Positions 35,161 to 44,779 of a stretch of DNA of 64,000 nt are shown in pieces. The notes beneath the pieces are model-generated. The model searched no databases, was not told the DNA's origin, and saw only the letters and a list, made by a program, of their open reading frames with translations. Location: NCBI GenBank assembly GCA_946902985.2, contig OX336392.1:15970716-16034715 (forward strand). Direction: 5' to 3'. The DNA is from Meconema thalassinum. Its lineage: Eukaryota > Arthropoda > Insecta > Orthoptera > Tettigoniidae. The position numbers and the translations under genes are program-made. How positions within the stretch are numbered: the stretch's first letter is position 1; every line of letters starts with the position of its first letter.

Positions 35161-35477
35161 GCGGGCGAACCTATTGCTCCAGATACAGCCAGCAGCAAAC
35201 CGTCAAGTCCTGTTGAGTTAAGACTTCTGAGAAAGGTGGTTGTGTTTGGAGTTTCCGTGGAAGTGCAACTCGGGTTTTCTTCATTTCGCCTGTGAAACAC
35301 AGTCAAGTTAAGATTGGACAGAAGGGGGATTTGAGTTTCATTCACCTCGCCATTCCCTGGAAGTGCAACTCTCATTTCGCCTGTGAACATTTCGTTCCGC
35401 AAAAGTCACAGTCAATTTAAGATTGGACGGAAGGGGAGTTATATTATATTAAATTTTACTGATTGGCGTATAATCTC

Positions 35478-35870
35478 TACTTAGTATAAAACAAAGTCCC
35501 CGATTCTTGGATGTCACGGGCAATCTCGAGAACCACTGCATGGATTTTGATGCGGTTTTCACCATTGTGTAAAGGATACCTCGAGGAAGGTTTCTCTATA
35601 AAATAATTTATTTAGGATCAAAGAAAGCCAAGCAGTAACGATTTCAGTGAAAAGGTCGAAAAAAAATCCTGGAGTCCGTGCGCATTTTAAGCTTACCCAG
35701 GGGAAACCGTTGAAAATATCAATATACAATGAGTGTAAGAATTGTACAGCATGAAAAGTTTATACAAAAAGGTACGCGAGAGCACATCTCTATATTCAAT
35801 ATATCGTCCAATATAAGTGTTTTTAGATTAGATGGAAGGGGGATTTGAGTTTCATGCACCTCGCCATTCA
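35478..35870 (+). repeat. Helitron-like repeat, copy 2
   Basis: Directly repeats the 33,420-33,850 sequence (CTACTTAGTATAAAACAAAG; GAACCACTGCATGGATTTTG; GTAAGAATTGTACAGCAT). The two copies are therefore in tandem, with the TIR element inside the first. Confidence 0.6.
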
Positions 35871-36235
35871 TAAATTAATTCTGACAAGAATTTGTTGCAC
35901 ATGCATCTCCATGATAATATAGTTAATAGTCCAGTCAGTGATTTTAACCTATCATGTCGAGACGTAAAACGGATATTGGTCGTAGTTCATTGACATCGTA
36001 AAGAAGCGCTTATCACGTAATGCATTCACAACTGTTCCCGGGTTGCTAGTCTTATTATATAATACGCTAAGGTGTTTGTATCACAAAACTCAAGCTCCTA
36101 AACCAGAGGGAGTTAGAAGGTGTGGTTTGTACCAAAATCTTCCAAATCGTCTTAATAGTACAGGAAAAATCTTACATTTCTTGAAAAATCAACGGAAATA
36201 TGTTTATTTGTTAATAAAGTGCTTTTAAACAAATA
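35871..36235. other. Unassigned sequence
   Basis: No feature recognised. Confidence 0.5.
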
Positions 36236-36237
36236 AA

Positions 36238-36472
36238 CAAGATGACAGCCCCTGCCAGAACTGTGTCCCGTATAGCCCGCATAGCACTAGGGCCGGGCGG
36301 GTAGTCTGTACACATGGGACGCAAACAAGATGATAGCCCCTGGCATAACTGTGTCCCGTATAGCCCGCATAGCACTAGGGCCGGGCGGGTAGTCTGTACA
36401 CATGGGGCGCAAACAAGACGATAGCCCCTGGCAGAACTGTGTCGCGTACAGCCCGCATAGCACTATGCAACA
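36238..36472 (+). repeat. 88-bp tandem repeat, about 2.6 copies
   Basis: Units beginning GATGACAGCCCCTG, GATGATAGCCCCTG and GACGATAGCCCCTG start about 88 bp apart (36,241; 36,329; 36,417). Each contains CATAGCACTAGGGCCGGGCG or a truncated version. The high GC contrasts with the surroundings. Confidence 0.85.
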
Positions 36473-36475
36473 TCG

Positions 36476-36800
36476 CCTGTAAAACCCAGCATTTTTTCTA
36501 AGTTTATGCCTTGGCTTGTGTGGGGTTTCGCCTAGCGACAGCATCCTTTCACCTCTCTATAAAGGCTTGAGCTTTTAGCTCTCGCAGTAAAGAAGCGCAG
36601 GTGCGCTCCATAAGAAGGGAGGTAGTACACAGTTCGCAAGTCCCGTGGGGGTCCAGGTGGGGAGCACCAAGAGCCCGCTGATAAGCCAGTTTGGTGTTCC
36701 TATGTAAAACCCCCACAAGACAAGGCATAAACCTAGAAAAAATGCTGAGTTTTAATTCACTGGCCATGAAAACCAATGTACTGTTTTCACTAGGCCTACC
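36476..36800. mobile_element. Fold-back MITE, longer form
   Basis: The ends AACCCAGCATTTTTTCTAAG and CTAGAAAAAATGCTGAGTTT are inverted repeats. The central CACCAAGAGCCCGCTGATAA segment and the outer AATTCACTGGCCATG flank match the short copy at 10,672-10,810. It is non-coding. Confidence 0.7.
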
Positions 36801-38515
36801 CTCTGCTGAACAAAACTGCCTGATATACCTCAAACATTATTTGGGCTTAACGTTTTGAGGAAGAAACATCTGCGTAGACTTGGTCCTTTTGTGTGTCTCT
36901 CTGAAACGATCCCAGGCGAGTGAGACGTGCCACAGAAGAGGCATTTGCGGGATACGGCCCGCGGGCCGTAGTTTGTACGACCATGTTCTAGAGGATGTAC
37001 TGAAATAAATACAAACATATAGAAAATCAGTAAACTATTGATATACCGTATAAGTTATATGAAGGAAAAATCAGAAATTTAACTATAGACTACCGATACG
37101 TTAAAATATGTAGAAATATTAGTGATAGTCCCTATTCGTACTTGTTCGTCAGCGGCTACAAGTTTTTTCCTACGAAAAAAGTAAAATTCAAATGAATATT
37201 ATTGGTATATTTGCTGATGTCATGTATATATAAAAATGGAAATGTATATCTGTCCGAAGCCAATGGACTACGACACCGTTTAACCGATTGCATTGAAATT
37301 TTGTAGGGTTGTAGTGGACACAACAAGGAAGGTTTTCGGCAACAATAATTTTAGATATCCCTCTCCATTCCTTTCATTTAGGCCCTTTGGCGCAAATCTA
37401 CACCGTTTTACTGGGCTCAAATCTACACCGTTTCACCGAGCTGAACTGAATTTTACATACTTACCATTTGGAACAAGACCAGTAACACTATCTATTTGAA
37501 AATTCGGACAGCCCCCTCCATTCCCTTCATTTAGGCCCTTTGGCACAAATACTGAATTTCCATGCCCCTCAAGCTTTATAATTTTATTTAAGGGCGTCGT
37601 CACGAGGACCTGGACTTAAAGCATTGGCGAGGATTCGTTATTTTACAGTATGAGGGGAGAAAATGTTAATTTCCTTGCTTCTATGAATACTTGATTTGAT
37701 TTTTTCTGTTTTTCCTAAAGAATGCATAACATCTTTTAGGGTATTTTTTATACAGGTGGTGACACTGTTCGTACGGAAGTTCGCGACACTGACGTCTATC
37801 TATTTAACAGTCTGTTATTCTTTCATGCAAATATTATCTCTTACAGGGACAGAATGCAAGCGGAATTGGACCTCGAGGTATGGTGTTGCCATGGTATCGT
37901 TCATCAATCCCTATCCTCTTCTTATATATAAAAGCTAGCAGAAGTACCCGCTCTTCGAACAGTCTTCGGTATTAATAACCAGACGTTATCAATTGCGATA
38001 CTGTTCCAATGGTGGGATACTACCACAAAAAATGGATAATAGATTTTTAAAATTATGTTCATCATACTAGCAAAAAAATAATTTTCTTGTACTGTAGCCT
38101 ATATTAGCTGCAATTAAAATGTCTCCTTTCTTGGTTTACATTATGTCATGCAGTTATATTGAAAAAGAACAAAGTTAGAGAGTTTATAATCATTCCCATA
38201 CTGAGATAGCCATAGGCTGCTATGCTATAAGGTGCTGTATGCTGGGATAATCCTCAGGATGGAGATGAACAGCCACAGTGTCAGGAATGGCGTCCTGTTG
38301 TATTCAGCAATCAATCTCGCTGATGCGGGGCTCAAATGATGGATGGTCCAGCATTTCACCGGGTGTAAACAGCATACATCACACTACTCGTGGGACTGTC
38401 ACATAAGCGCAAGATACTGCACTGCCATGACTCATGTACTAGGGTATTTTATGGCTTTCATTTCAGTCGTAGTGTTTATGAAGATAATTGTTGTTTTAAG
38501 GGGTCTAATAATAAT
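36801..38515. other. No gene recognised
   Basis: Mostly AT-rich. TATATAAAAATGGAAATGTA near 37,207 and a TTATATATAAAAGCTAGCAG segment near 37,921 resemble ends of Helitron-like repeats. The 103-aa frame at 38,343 overlaps family B and is not credible as a gene. Confidence 0.45.
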
Positions 38516-38517
38516 AA

Positions 38518-38880
38518 TATCGTATGGCCTCGGATGCCGGGTGTATGCTTTATTATTTGACACCCAGAGGGTAGCTTGCATGTCGAATTTCGTCGTTCCT
38601 TTGAACGCTATGAAAGTCAAGGACGTTAGATATCTAAGCTCCTTGACACTATAGCGCTTTCTAGTAGAGAAATGAGGAACTTAGTGTTGGCAGAAAATCT
38701 CGAGATTAATTTTGCCATTTTGAACACGGCCTACTGAATTCAAATGGGTTCTTTAACATGCCAGCAATATATGACATGTGTGTCGTGATTTTTGTTGCCT
38801 TTCAAAAATCACTTATCACGGCCAGGAGCGAACCTGCAAGCTTGGGGGGTTCGTAGCCCGGCAAGATAACCACTCACCCA
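38518..38880 (+). repeat. Interspersed repeat family B, copy 2
   Basis: Full-length similarity to 8001-8355 (ATCGTATGGCCT start; GGTAGCTTGCATGTCG; GGCCAGGAGCGAACCTGCAA end). Confidence 0.75.
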
Positions 38881-38985
38881 GCGTGGCAAGCGACCCCTAA
38901 TGATTTGGGTGATAGTGAAAATGAAAGATGATGACATGAAACCTACGGTACAACTGAAACTCACTACTGATAACTACAGTAGAAG

Positions 38986-39209
38986 AGTCTGGCTGCGTGG
39001 CTCAGGGGTAACGTTCTCGCTTGCTGAGCCCAAGGTTGCAGGTTCGAAACCTGGCGCAGTCAGCTGGCATTTGAGGGTGCTCAAATGCGAGGGAGCCGTG
39101 TCAGTACATTTACTGGCACGTTAAAGATCCCCTTCGGGGCAAAATTCCGGCACCCCGGCGTCTCTAAAAGCCAGGGTAGTTAAAAGGGACGTAAAACCAA
39201 TAACATTAT
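38986..39209 (+). repeat. tRNA-derived SINE (type 1) with 11-bp target duplication
   Basis: A-box region GGCTGCGTGGCTCAGGGGTA and B-box GGTTCGAAACC, then the shared SINE body ending AAAAGGGACGTAAAAC. TACAGTAGAAG occurs immediately before (38,975-38,985) and immediately after (39,210-39,220). This exact 11-bp target duplication fits LINE-mediated insertion. Confidence 0.9.
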
Positions 39210-39671
39210 TACAGTAGAAGAAGAAAAAAACAGAAATAATAGCAAGGAGGAAAAGAAATGCTCGATTCCACGAAGAATGAGGATTGAGGGACTGGGAAGG
39301 AAGGAAAGCTATAAAAGGCAGATAGGAAAGGGAAACAGGAGAGGGCCCGCCCCAAAGCCAGTGGAAAAAGGGGGGAAAACGGACCCAGCTCAGGAATACC
39401 TCGGGATCGTCAACTCCCGATCTCACCAGCCGTGAGCCCTTGAGGGTGTAGCACTATCCAGGGTGCAACAGAAGTGGTGGTGCTACACACACCCTGCCTC
39501 CTTGAGGGCCTTGTCCAGAAGGCAGGAGATATCAGAAGACTGACCCCTCGAAGAATGAGGGATCAGGAAAGATGAAACAAGGGAAAGTGAAAGACTCGCT
39601 AGGTCTCGGATACCCTAATGCCGTCAGGGTCGTAAGAGAACAAGTGTTGACCAAGGGAGGCCGACAGGGAA

Positions 39672-39677
39672 GATAAT
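39672..39677 (+). repeat. Target site duplication, left copy (GATAAT)
   Basis: GATAAT abuts the left terminus of the palindromic element and recurs at 53,442-53,447 right after the right terminus. Polintons make 6-bp target duplications. Confidence 0.75.
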
Positions 39678-39770
39678 AGTAGGGGGATGGTGGGGCTTCT
39701 ACTTCACTCCAGAACCCCCTTTGCCCCACTACTAAGCCTCAGCCATGTTAAATATATATCGAACGCAAGG

Positions 39771-40575
39771 TCCGATTTTGACAAATGACGTGTCGTTGGA
39801 CTCGGGCTGACGTTCTCTTTGCTATGGACCACTCGTTATAATATTTTTTATTTTTTTTTATGTTTTTCGTTTTCGAAAATAGGCGATTGTTTGAAAACCA
39901 AACATGATATAACATTGTGCTATGGCTCAAACAAATGGTCTTTATGACCTTTATTTTCTGCAATAAAACTTTTTTATTTTTTATGTTTTTTTGAAAACAC
40001 TAGAATATTTAAAATCCCATATTTTGGAAACTAGGAATTATACAAAAACGTTTGTTTGACATAAATGAAAGGTCCCTATGCCCTCTACCACCAAAATAAA
40101 TTTCAAGTCTCTAGAGCAAACATTTGTGTTTTGTAGTAGTGGGATGATACGGGTTCTGCTTAAAATAGCAAGTTGTGAGCCCCTGCGACCTTGGAATGGT
40201 AGGAGTAATGCTAGGAGGGCGTGCTTGGATTCGTTTTTTCGTCTCGTTGCGCTCTTTACGGAAATGTAGGTGTCGAAAAGGTGAAAATTTGGGAACATGG
40301 TTTTTTGGGGGGAAAACGTGATTTTAAACTTGTTGCTATATTTCGCGAACCAATCATGCTAGAGGCGTGTACGACGGGTCAAAGGACTCGGGGTGACGTC
40401 CTCTTTGCTATGGACCATTCGTTGTAATTTTTAAAAAAAATTGGAAACTCGATTTTGGGGTAAACACGTGTTTTTTGTGATTTTTGCTGATATCTCACGA
40501 ACCAATAACGCTAGAGACGTGTACGAGGTGTCCTAGGACTCGGGCTAACGCCCCCTTTCGAGTGTGGTAGATATT
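39771..40575 (+). repeat. Terminal module repeated three times (left end)
   Basis: Units at about 39,780-39,840, 40,345-40,430 and 40,497-40,572 share GTGT, a GACTCGGG(C/G)TGACG motif and CTTTGCTATGGACCA, or a diverged version. They are often preceded by an AACCAAT ... CTAGAG segment. The same three units occur inverted at the right end (52,547-53,352), and two related units lie at 3835-4305. The function is unknown. They could be replication-origin or protein-binding sites, but that is a guess. Confidence 0.7.
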
Positions 40576-41060
40576 TTTTTCCAAAAAATAAATCACAAAA
40601 GGCCTAACGCCATACATGTTGAAAAAACTTTTTCTTTTTCTTTACCTGTTTATAATGTTTATGAAGCGTGGTGGTTGAGAGAGACGATACGGCTGGGTGT
40701 GTGTGTTTCAACGAACCTGTCGCTAACCACAAGGACCATGCTTAATAGAACAATCGCTATTTCGGCGGGTCGGTGTATAGCGAGGGTTCGTTTTCTCACA
40801 AATTTTACCTTTAACGTGTAAACGGTGATGGGAACTTGGTTCTATGTTGATCGAAGCGAGTACAGAAAACAAACTTGCCGAGGATCAGACGAGCAGGTGG
40901 CGAATGTCATTTGAGCTTATTGGAAGGCGCTGATCTGACTTGACAACAGGTGCAATGGAAAAATGACAATGACGCTTGAAGGTGAAATAATCTGACCATC
41001 GTGGTGGCAGGGAAGAGCGAATACACGTGTGAGATGACATGTACGCTAAACCAGTGACAT
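40575..41060. other. Subterminal region, no confident gene
   Basis: A 70-codon minus-strand frame (40,885-41,097) is matched by a longer 124-codon plus-strand frame in the right arm (52,021-52,395). The two share their first part but end differently, and no domain is recognisable. The frame is open in both arms, but so are others here. Confidence 0.35.
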
Positions 41061-41280
41061 CCTGTTTTGCTTCGTACGTGACAAAATGCAAGTTCATGTG
41101 AAATTTGATCTACCACAGGTGTTCGCCTGGGACGTTAGCTGTCCACGTGCACGATAACTGTTAACAAGTTACATCCTGTTTTGCTTCGTACGTGACAAAA
41201 TGAAAGTTGACGTGAAATTTGATCTGCCACAGGTGTTCACCTTGGACGTTAGCTGTCCACGTGTCTGATAACAGAATGTT
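41050..41280 (+). repeat. 114-bp direct duplication (left arm)
   Basis: CATCCTGTTTTGCTTCGTAC occurs twice 114 bp apart, each followed by a GTGACAAAATG(C/A)AAGTT stretch, GAAATTTGATCT and GACGTTAGCTGTCCACGTG. The same duplication is present inverted in the right arm (about 51,850-52,075), so it predates the arm duplication. Confidence 0.85.
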
Positions 41281-41459
41281 CAAAGCGTGGGAAAAAATGA
41301 TTATACATGCAACGTAACATATATAAAGACATGTCGTTATCATTTCCACTCTCACTTAGGTGACTACCTTTGAACACACTGCGTTGCATGAAACCCCTGG
41401 TCTTGTTTAACAGTTTTGGTGTTGGTGGAAAATACTTAACCTTGTTGTGAGGTAGGTAT

Positions 41460-41550
41460 ATATATATATATATATACATTTATTGATTTATATATATTTA
41501 CAAGCAATTATTTATTGATTAGGTAATTAATGATTTTATTTATTTATTTG
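41460..41550 (+). repeat. (TA)n and (TTTA)n low-complexity tract
   Basis: TATA dinucleotides at 41,457-41,476 and TTTA units at 41,535-41,548 precede the first splice acceptor of the small gene. Confidence 0.7.
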
Positions 41551-41557
41551 TTTGCAG

Positions 41558-42372
41558 ATAACCGGTATACCTTACATGTCTGAGAGAGAAGAAACCATTG
41601 CACTTTTGAGCTCACTAGAAGGAAACAGCAACAAGCCACCGCAAGTAAAGGTGAGATGATTTTTTTAAACTAACTTGTTTCATTTTTTTGTTTTATGTTG
41701 TATTTTATGAAATGCATGTATTAACCTGAATTTAGGTATTTATAGCGGTTTATTTTATTTATTTTTAGAAACTTGGAAAGAAAAGCCTTACCGCCGTAGC
41801 AGTTGCTGAAAAAAAACCGAAACGCATTAAAGCGAAACCACTGCCAAAGAGTGAACTGTTTAAAACTCAGGCAAGTCTAACTTAAAAATGCTATTCCATT
41901 TTACCACTAGTGAAACTCGTAGACAAAAAAAATCATTACCTGTACATGACTGGGACAATGATTGCTTTCTTGATTAATGGCTATGTTGTTGTTGTTGACT
42001 GGGAAAAGTACAAGGCCATGTTGGATTTTCTAAGAATAAAAATAAAAAATTAATTTATGGGTGGTTCCCTATGGACTCAACGAATATCCACAGGTTTGAA
42101 CATGATAATGTGAACAAAATGACATGACATTCATTTTTGTTTATATATTGGTTAAAGGGGGATGTAAATGACTAAAGCTTTATAAAAAGAAAATTAAGTG
42201 CATGGGTTAATGTTAGTGCCAACATACAGTTTATTTTTATGGTGTTTTGATATATTAATGTCAATTAACGTTAAAGTTTAATTACAAGTATTGATTGATT
42301 GATTGAGTGATTGGTTATTTTGTTTGCTTTTAGGTGTCGTCATGCGCCATTAACGTAATGAACAGACAGTGA
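41558..42372 (+). CDS. Small spliced basic protein, left arm
   Basis: Three exons are inferred. Exon 1 starts after a TTTGCAG acceptor at 41,557, has an ATG at 41,576, and ends at 41,650 before GTGAGA. Exon 2 is 41,769-41,870, after TTTTTAG. Exon 3 is 42,334-42,372, after GCTTTTAG, and ends in TGA. All junctions are in phase 0, giving a 71-aa product. Exon 2 is strongly basic (KKPKRIKAKPLPKS), which suits a nucleic-acid-binding or core-like protein. The second intron has a GC donor (CAG|GCAAGT) here but a GT donor in the right arm. If that intron is retained, the frame ends four codons later at TAA. No family is recognised. An upstream 5' exon is likely. Confidence 0.5.
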
Positions 42373-42448
42373 ACAAGCATACATTGTGCTTTAAAGTACT
42401 CTGTGCAACGTTAATAACTTACAATAAGAAAAAGTTTTATTATAACAC

Positions 42449-43467
42449 ATGGCGTTAGTACCAAATACAACAAGTGAGCAAGTTGGTTTACCACGTGGGT
42501 TAAATTTAAAATCAGAACATGACCGTTGGTTAACATTTGAAACCTGGCCTGTAGGCTTTTTGTCGACACATGAACTTGCAAAAGCAGGTTCTTTTTACTT
42601 GAACCGAGAAGATGTGGTGCGCTGTGTGTTTTGTCGTATTGAACTTTCACACTGGGAAGAAGGGGATGGTCCCTTTAGAGACCATTTGCGATGGTCTCCT
42701 CATTGTCCTTACATGCTTGGAAAGCAAGTGGGTAACATACCTGTGTATACATTTTACCGAACCACAAGACCATTGGCCGCTACTTACGTTGCTGAATCAC
42801 AAATAAATAATAATAATGTATTACCAGCCAACAACGGTAGTGTCGATATATGTGGTCCATATGCCATAGACAGTGTTGAATTGCCATGTGCTTTTGAAAA
42901 ATTGGGAGTTTGCAAGACTAAAGCACTAGCACACCCAGAGTACAGCTCTGTTGAAAAACGTTTAGAATCTTATAAAAATGTTTGGCCATTAATATTAAAA
43001 CACCTTACCAAACAGCTAAGTGAAGCTGGATTTTTTATACTGGTGAAGGGGATAAAACAATATGTTTTTATTATGGATTTGCTTTAAAGGATTGGCAAAT
43101 GACTGATGACCCTTTTGTGGAACACGCTCGTTGGTTACCTAACTGTAAATACATGGTGTTGCTTAAAGGTCAGGAATTTGTGAACACTATTCGTAAAGAA
43201 AACATGATTGCAGCACAAGACTTAAAAGTGCCTTTAGAGTTAGAACACGCGGAGCAAATACACGAGGCTGAAAGAAAAGACTTGTCTCACGAACAGATAG
43301 AAAAGTGTGACCAACAATTATGTAAAATTTGTTATCAAGATGAACTAGGTGTTGTATTTTTGCCTTGTGGACACATGATAGCCTGTGTCAAGTGTGCATT
43401 AGAACTTAACACTTGTGCTATATGCAGAAAAGTAGTATCTGCTACAGTTAGGGCATTTCTTGCATAA
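42449..43467 (+). pseudogene. iap: Inhibitor of apoptosis (BIR-BIR-RING), left-arm copy, frameshifted
   Basis: Counterpart of the intact-frame gene at 49,651-50,670, starting at the ATG at 42,449. BIR1 keeps its full Cys/His set (C-V-F-C ... H ... C), unlike the right-arm copy. A one-base deletion at about 43,030-43,036 shifts the frame inside BIR2. Beyond it the second zinc-binding Cys of BIR2 is Tyr (TAT at 43,072-43,074). The RING (C-K-I-C ... C-G-H ... C-A-I-C) is intact to the TAA at 43,467. IAPs of this layout block caspases and act as ubiquitin ligases in insects, and insect DNA viruses carry them to block host cell death. Only 76 bp separate it from the small spliced gene. Confidence 0.85.
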
Positions 43468-43578
43468 CTAGTATAATTTATTCACCATGCATAGTGCAAA
43501 ATCCCTAATTGCACAATATTATTAAAGCTGTTTTAGAGTGTAATAGGTATGCTTTTGTTTTGTTTATAGACTACTACA

Positions 43579-43860
43579 ATGAATGTTTTGAATGCTGTGG
43601 GACAATCATGTGGCTTAGAGACAAAGAAGCTCAGCGAATTGCCAACGCATATTCCATTTCGCATTATCAAGATTCGGAAATTGAAAACAGCATATGGTGA
43701 TCGTGTACTTTGTGTATGTGAAAACTTTGAGACATTTCTGCCTATACGGTTTAATGATATGTCGGAAAGTGTTTTTGATGAAGTCAATAATGCTGTGCAA
43801 CCTGTACACTTAATTTATGAAGGTTTTAAAAACAATAGGTGCATGATTCGTTTTAATTAA
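43579..43860 (+). CDS. 93-aa conserved protein, possible OB-like fold (left arm)
   Basis: Intact 93-codon frame, ATG at 43,579 and TAA at 43,858-43,860. The stop overlaps an AATAAA polyadenylation signal (43,860-43,865). It has the pattern LSELPTHIPFRIIKIRKLKT, then a strand-rich V-L-C-V and a F-L-P-I-R-F motif. This resembles short single-domain beta-barrel proteins that are common near arthropod mobile DNA. I infer an OB-like nucleic-acid-binding fold, with low confidence. A splice-acceptor-like TTTATAG lies just upstream (43,563-43,569). The right-arm protein is identical, with only two synonymous base differences. Confidence 0.7.
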   Translation: MNVLNAVGQSCGLETKKLSELPTHIPFRIIKIRKLKTAYGDRVLCVCENFETFLPIRFNDMSESVFDEVNNAVQPVHLIYEGFKNNRCMIRFN

Positions 43861-44140
43861 ATAAAAAAGTCAAATAATAATGGAGGATATAAGTCATGAC
43901 AATAGACTGAAAGAAAAATATGTGTATAGAATAATAATGTCTTAGGGTTTAGTATTGTCTTAAAAAATATTATCATGAAACCAAAAATGTATATAATGTT
44001 TGTAAATAAATGAAAATAATGGTACAATGTTGTTTTATTTTCTATAGAAGTCAGAATATTTAACATTGCAGAGTATACATGATTATGACAATAAAAAGCA
44101 CACTTAATACAAGTCTTTGCCTTTACGATAGTGTGTTATA
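43861..44140. other. Convergent intergenic region
   Basis: The AT-rich spacer lies between the convergent 93-aa gene (plus) and FLYWCH gene (minus). It contains AATAAA-type signals for both directions and no further gene. Confidence 0.6.
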
Positions 44141-44143
44141 GTT

Positions 44144-44713
44144 TTAAAAACAAAGCTTGTAGTAGATCTTTTTTCTTCCACGGTAAACAATAGGCATGAA
44201 AACGTTATTGTCCTGTTTTGGATCATTATCACTATCATAATCATAAGCAGCATGATCTATATCACTATTATTATAATCACTATAATTATCCTCAACATTA
44301 TCCTCAGCATTACTAAAACCAGTTAAATATTCCTGGTCCTCTTCCTGTTCCCCTTCCACTTCCTCTTCCTCTACAGTGTCCTCATGTAGAGTCTGCGTGG
44401 CTTTTGATAATGTTAAGGGTTTTTTGAACATTGAATTATTTTCAATAGTAGTATTGTTTTGTAGCACTTGCTTTTAAACATTTTCATGATTTTCTGTTGA
44501 CAGCAATAGTGTTTCATGCAGTACACTACATTGATGATCACTGACACTTAAAACCACACTATTTTTCCTTTTTAGCTCACTGCGACATTGTTTTGAACGT
44601 TGTTTTGTACAACGCCAAATAACAGTTCCATTTGTATTGGTTCGTTTCACAATATATGAATATCCTTTATAGAATGCATGAGGCATACCATACCTAGTCA
44701 CAGATACTTCCAT
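44144..44713 (-). pseudogene. FLYWCH/acidic-tail protein, left arm, nonsense mutation
   Basis: The ATG at 44,713 (minus) starts a ~190-codon gene. The N-terminal FLYWCH-like finger has G-Y-S-Y-I-V, W-R-C, a second Cys and a terminal H-Q-C in place of H-x-H. The C-terminal half is Glu/Asp-rich (TVEEEEVEGEQEEDQE; NYSDYNNSDIDHA) and ends with a short basic tail. A single A-to-T change makes TAA at 44,474-44,476 where the right arm has Lys, splitting the gene into two frames. The finger suggests DNA or protein binding and the acidic tail an activator or chromatin role; both are inference. Confidence 0.75.
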
Positions 44714-44779
44714 ATCAACTGTCAAGCTTAGACTAAGCTCTAGTAAAGACAACTTGGTAATAAGAACAATAGTTTAATG

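Larger units (their letters stand above)
33420..35477 (+). repeat. Helitron-like non-autonomous repeat, copy 1, split by a TIR element
   Basis: The repeat starts with a CTACTTAGTATAAAACAAAG sequence and continues with CGATTCTTGGATG, GGATTTTGATGCGGTTT and a CCGTAAAGGATA-like motif. It then has a GTAAGAATTGTCCAGCAT segment. It is interrupted at 33,876-35,160 and resumes with GGGCGAACC. A second copy starts immediately after at 35,478. TATAAAACAAAG-type starts are common in insect Helitron-like repeats; that assignment is tentative. Confidence 0.5.
38881..39677 (+). repeat. Family A copy, left part; interrupted by the giant palindromic element
   Basis: Family A landmarks run in order: an AGCGACCCCTAATGATTTGG-like end, AGAATGAGGATTGAGGGAC (39,276), GGGTGTAGCACTATCCAGGG and CTCGGATACCCTAATGCCGT. 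The copy stops abruptly at 39,677 and its expected continuation (CAGCACAAGTAG ... GCCGGACTCAGCTGG) appears at 53,448. This identifies the insertion site of the 13.8-kb element. Confidence 0.8.

Noticed and set aside
38343..38654. 103-codon frame
   Set aside because: It runs into dispersed repeat family B, whose other copy does not preserve the frame.
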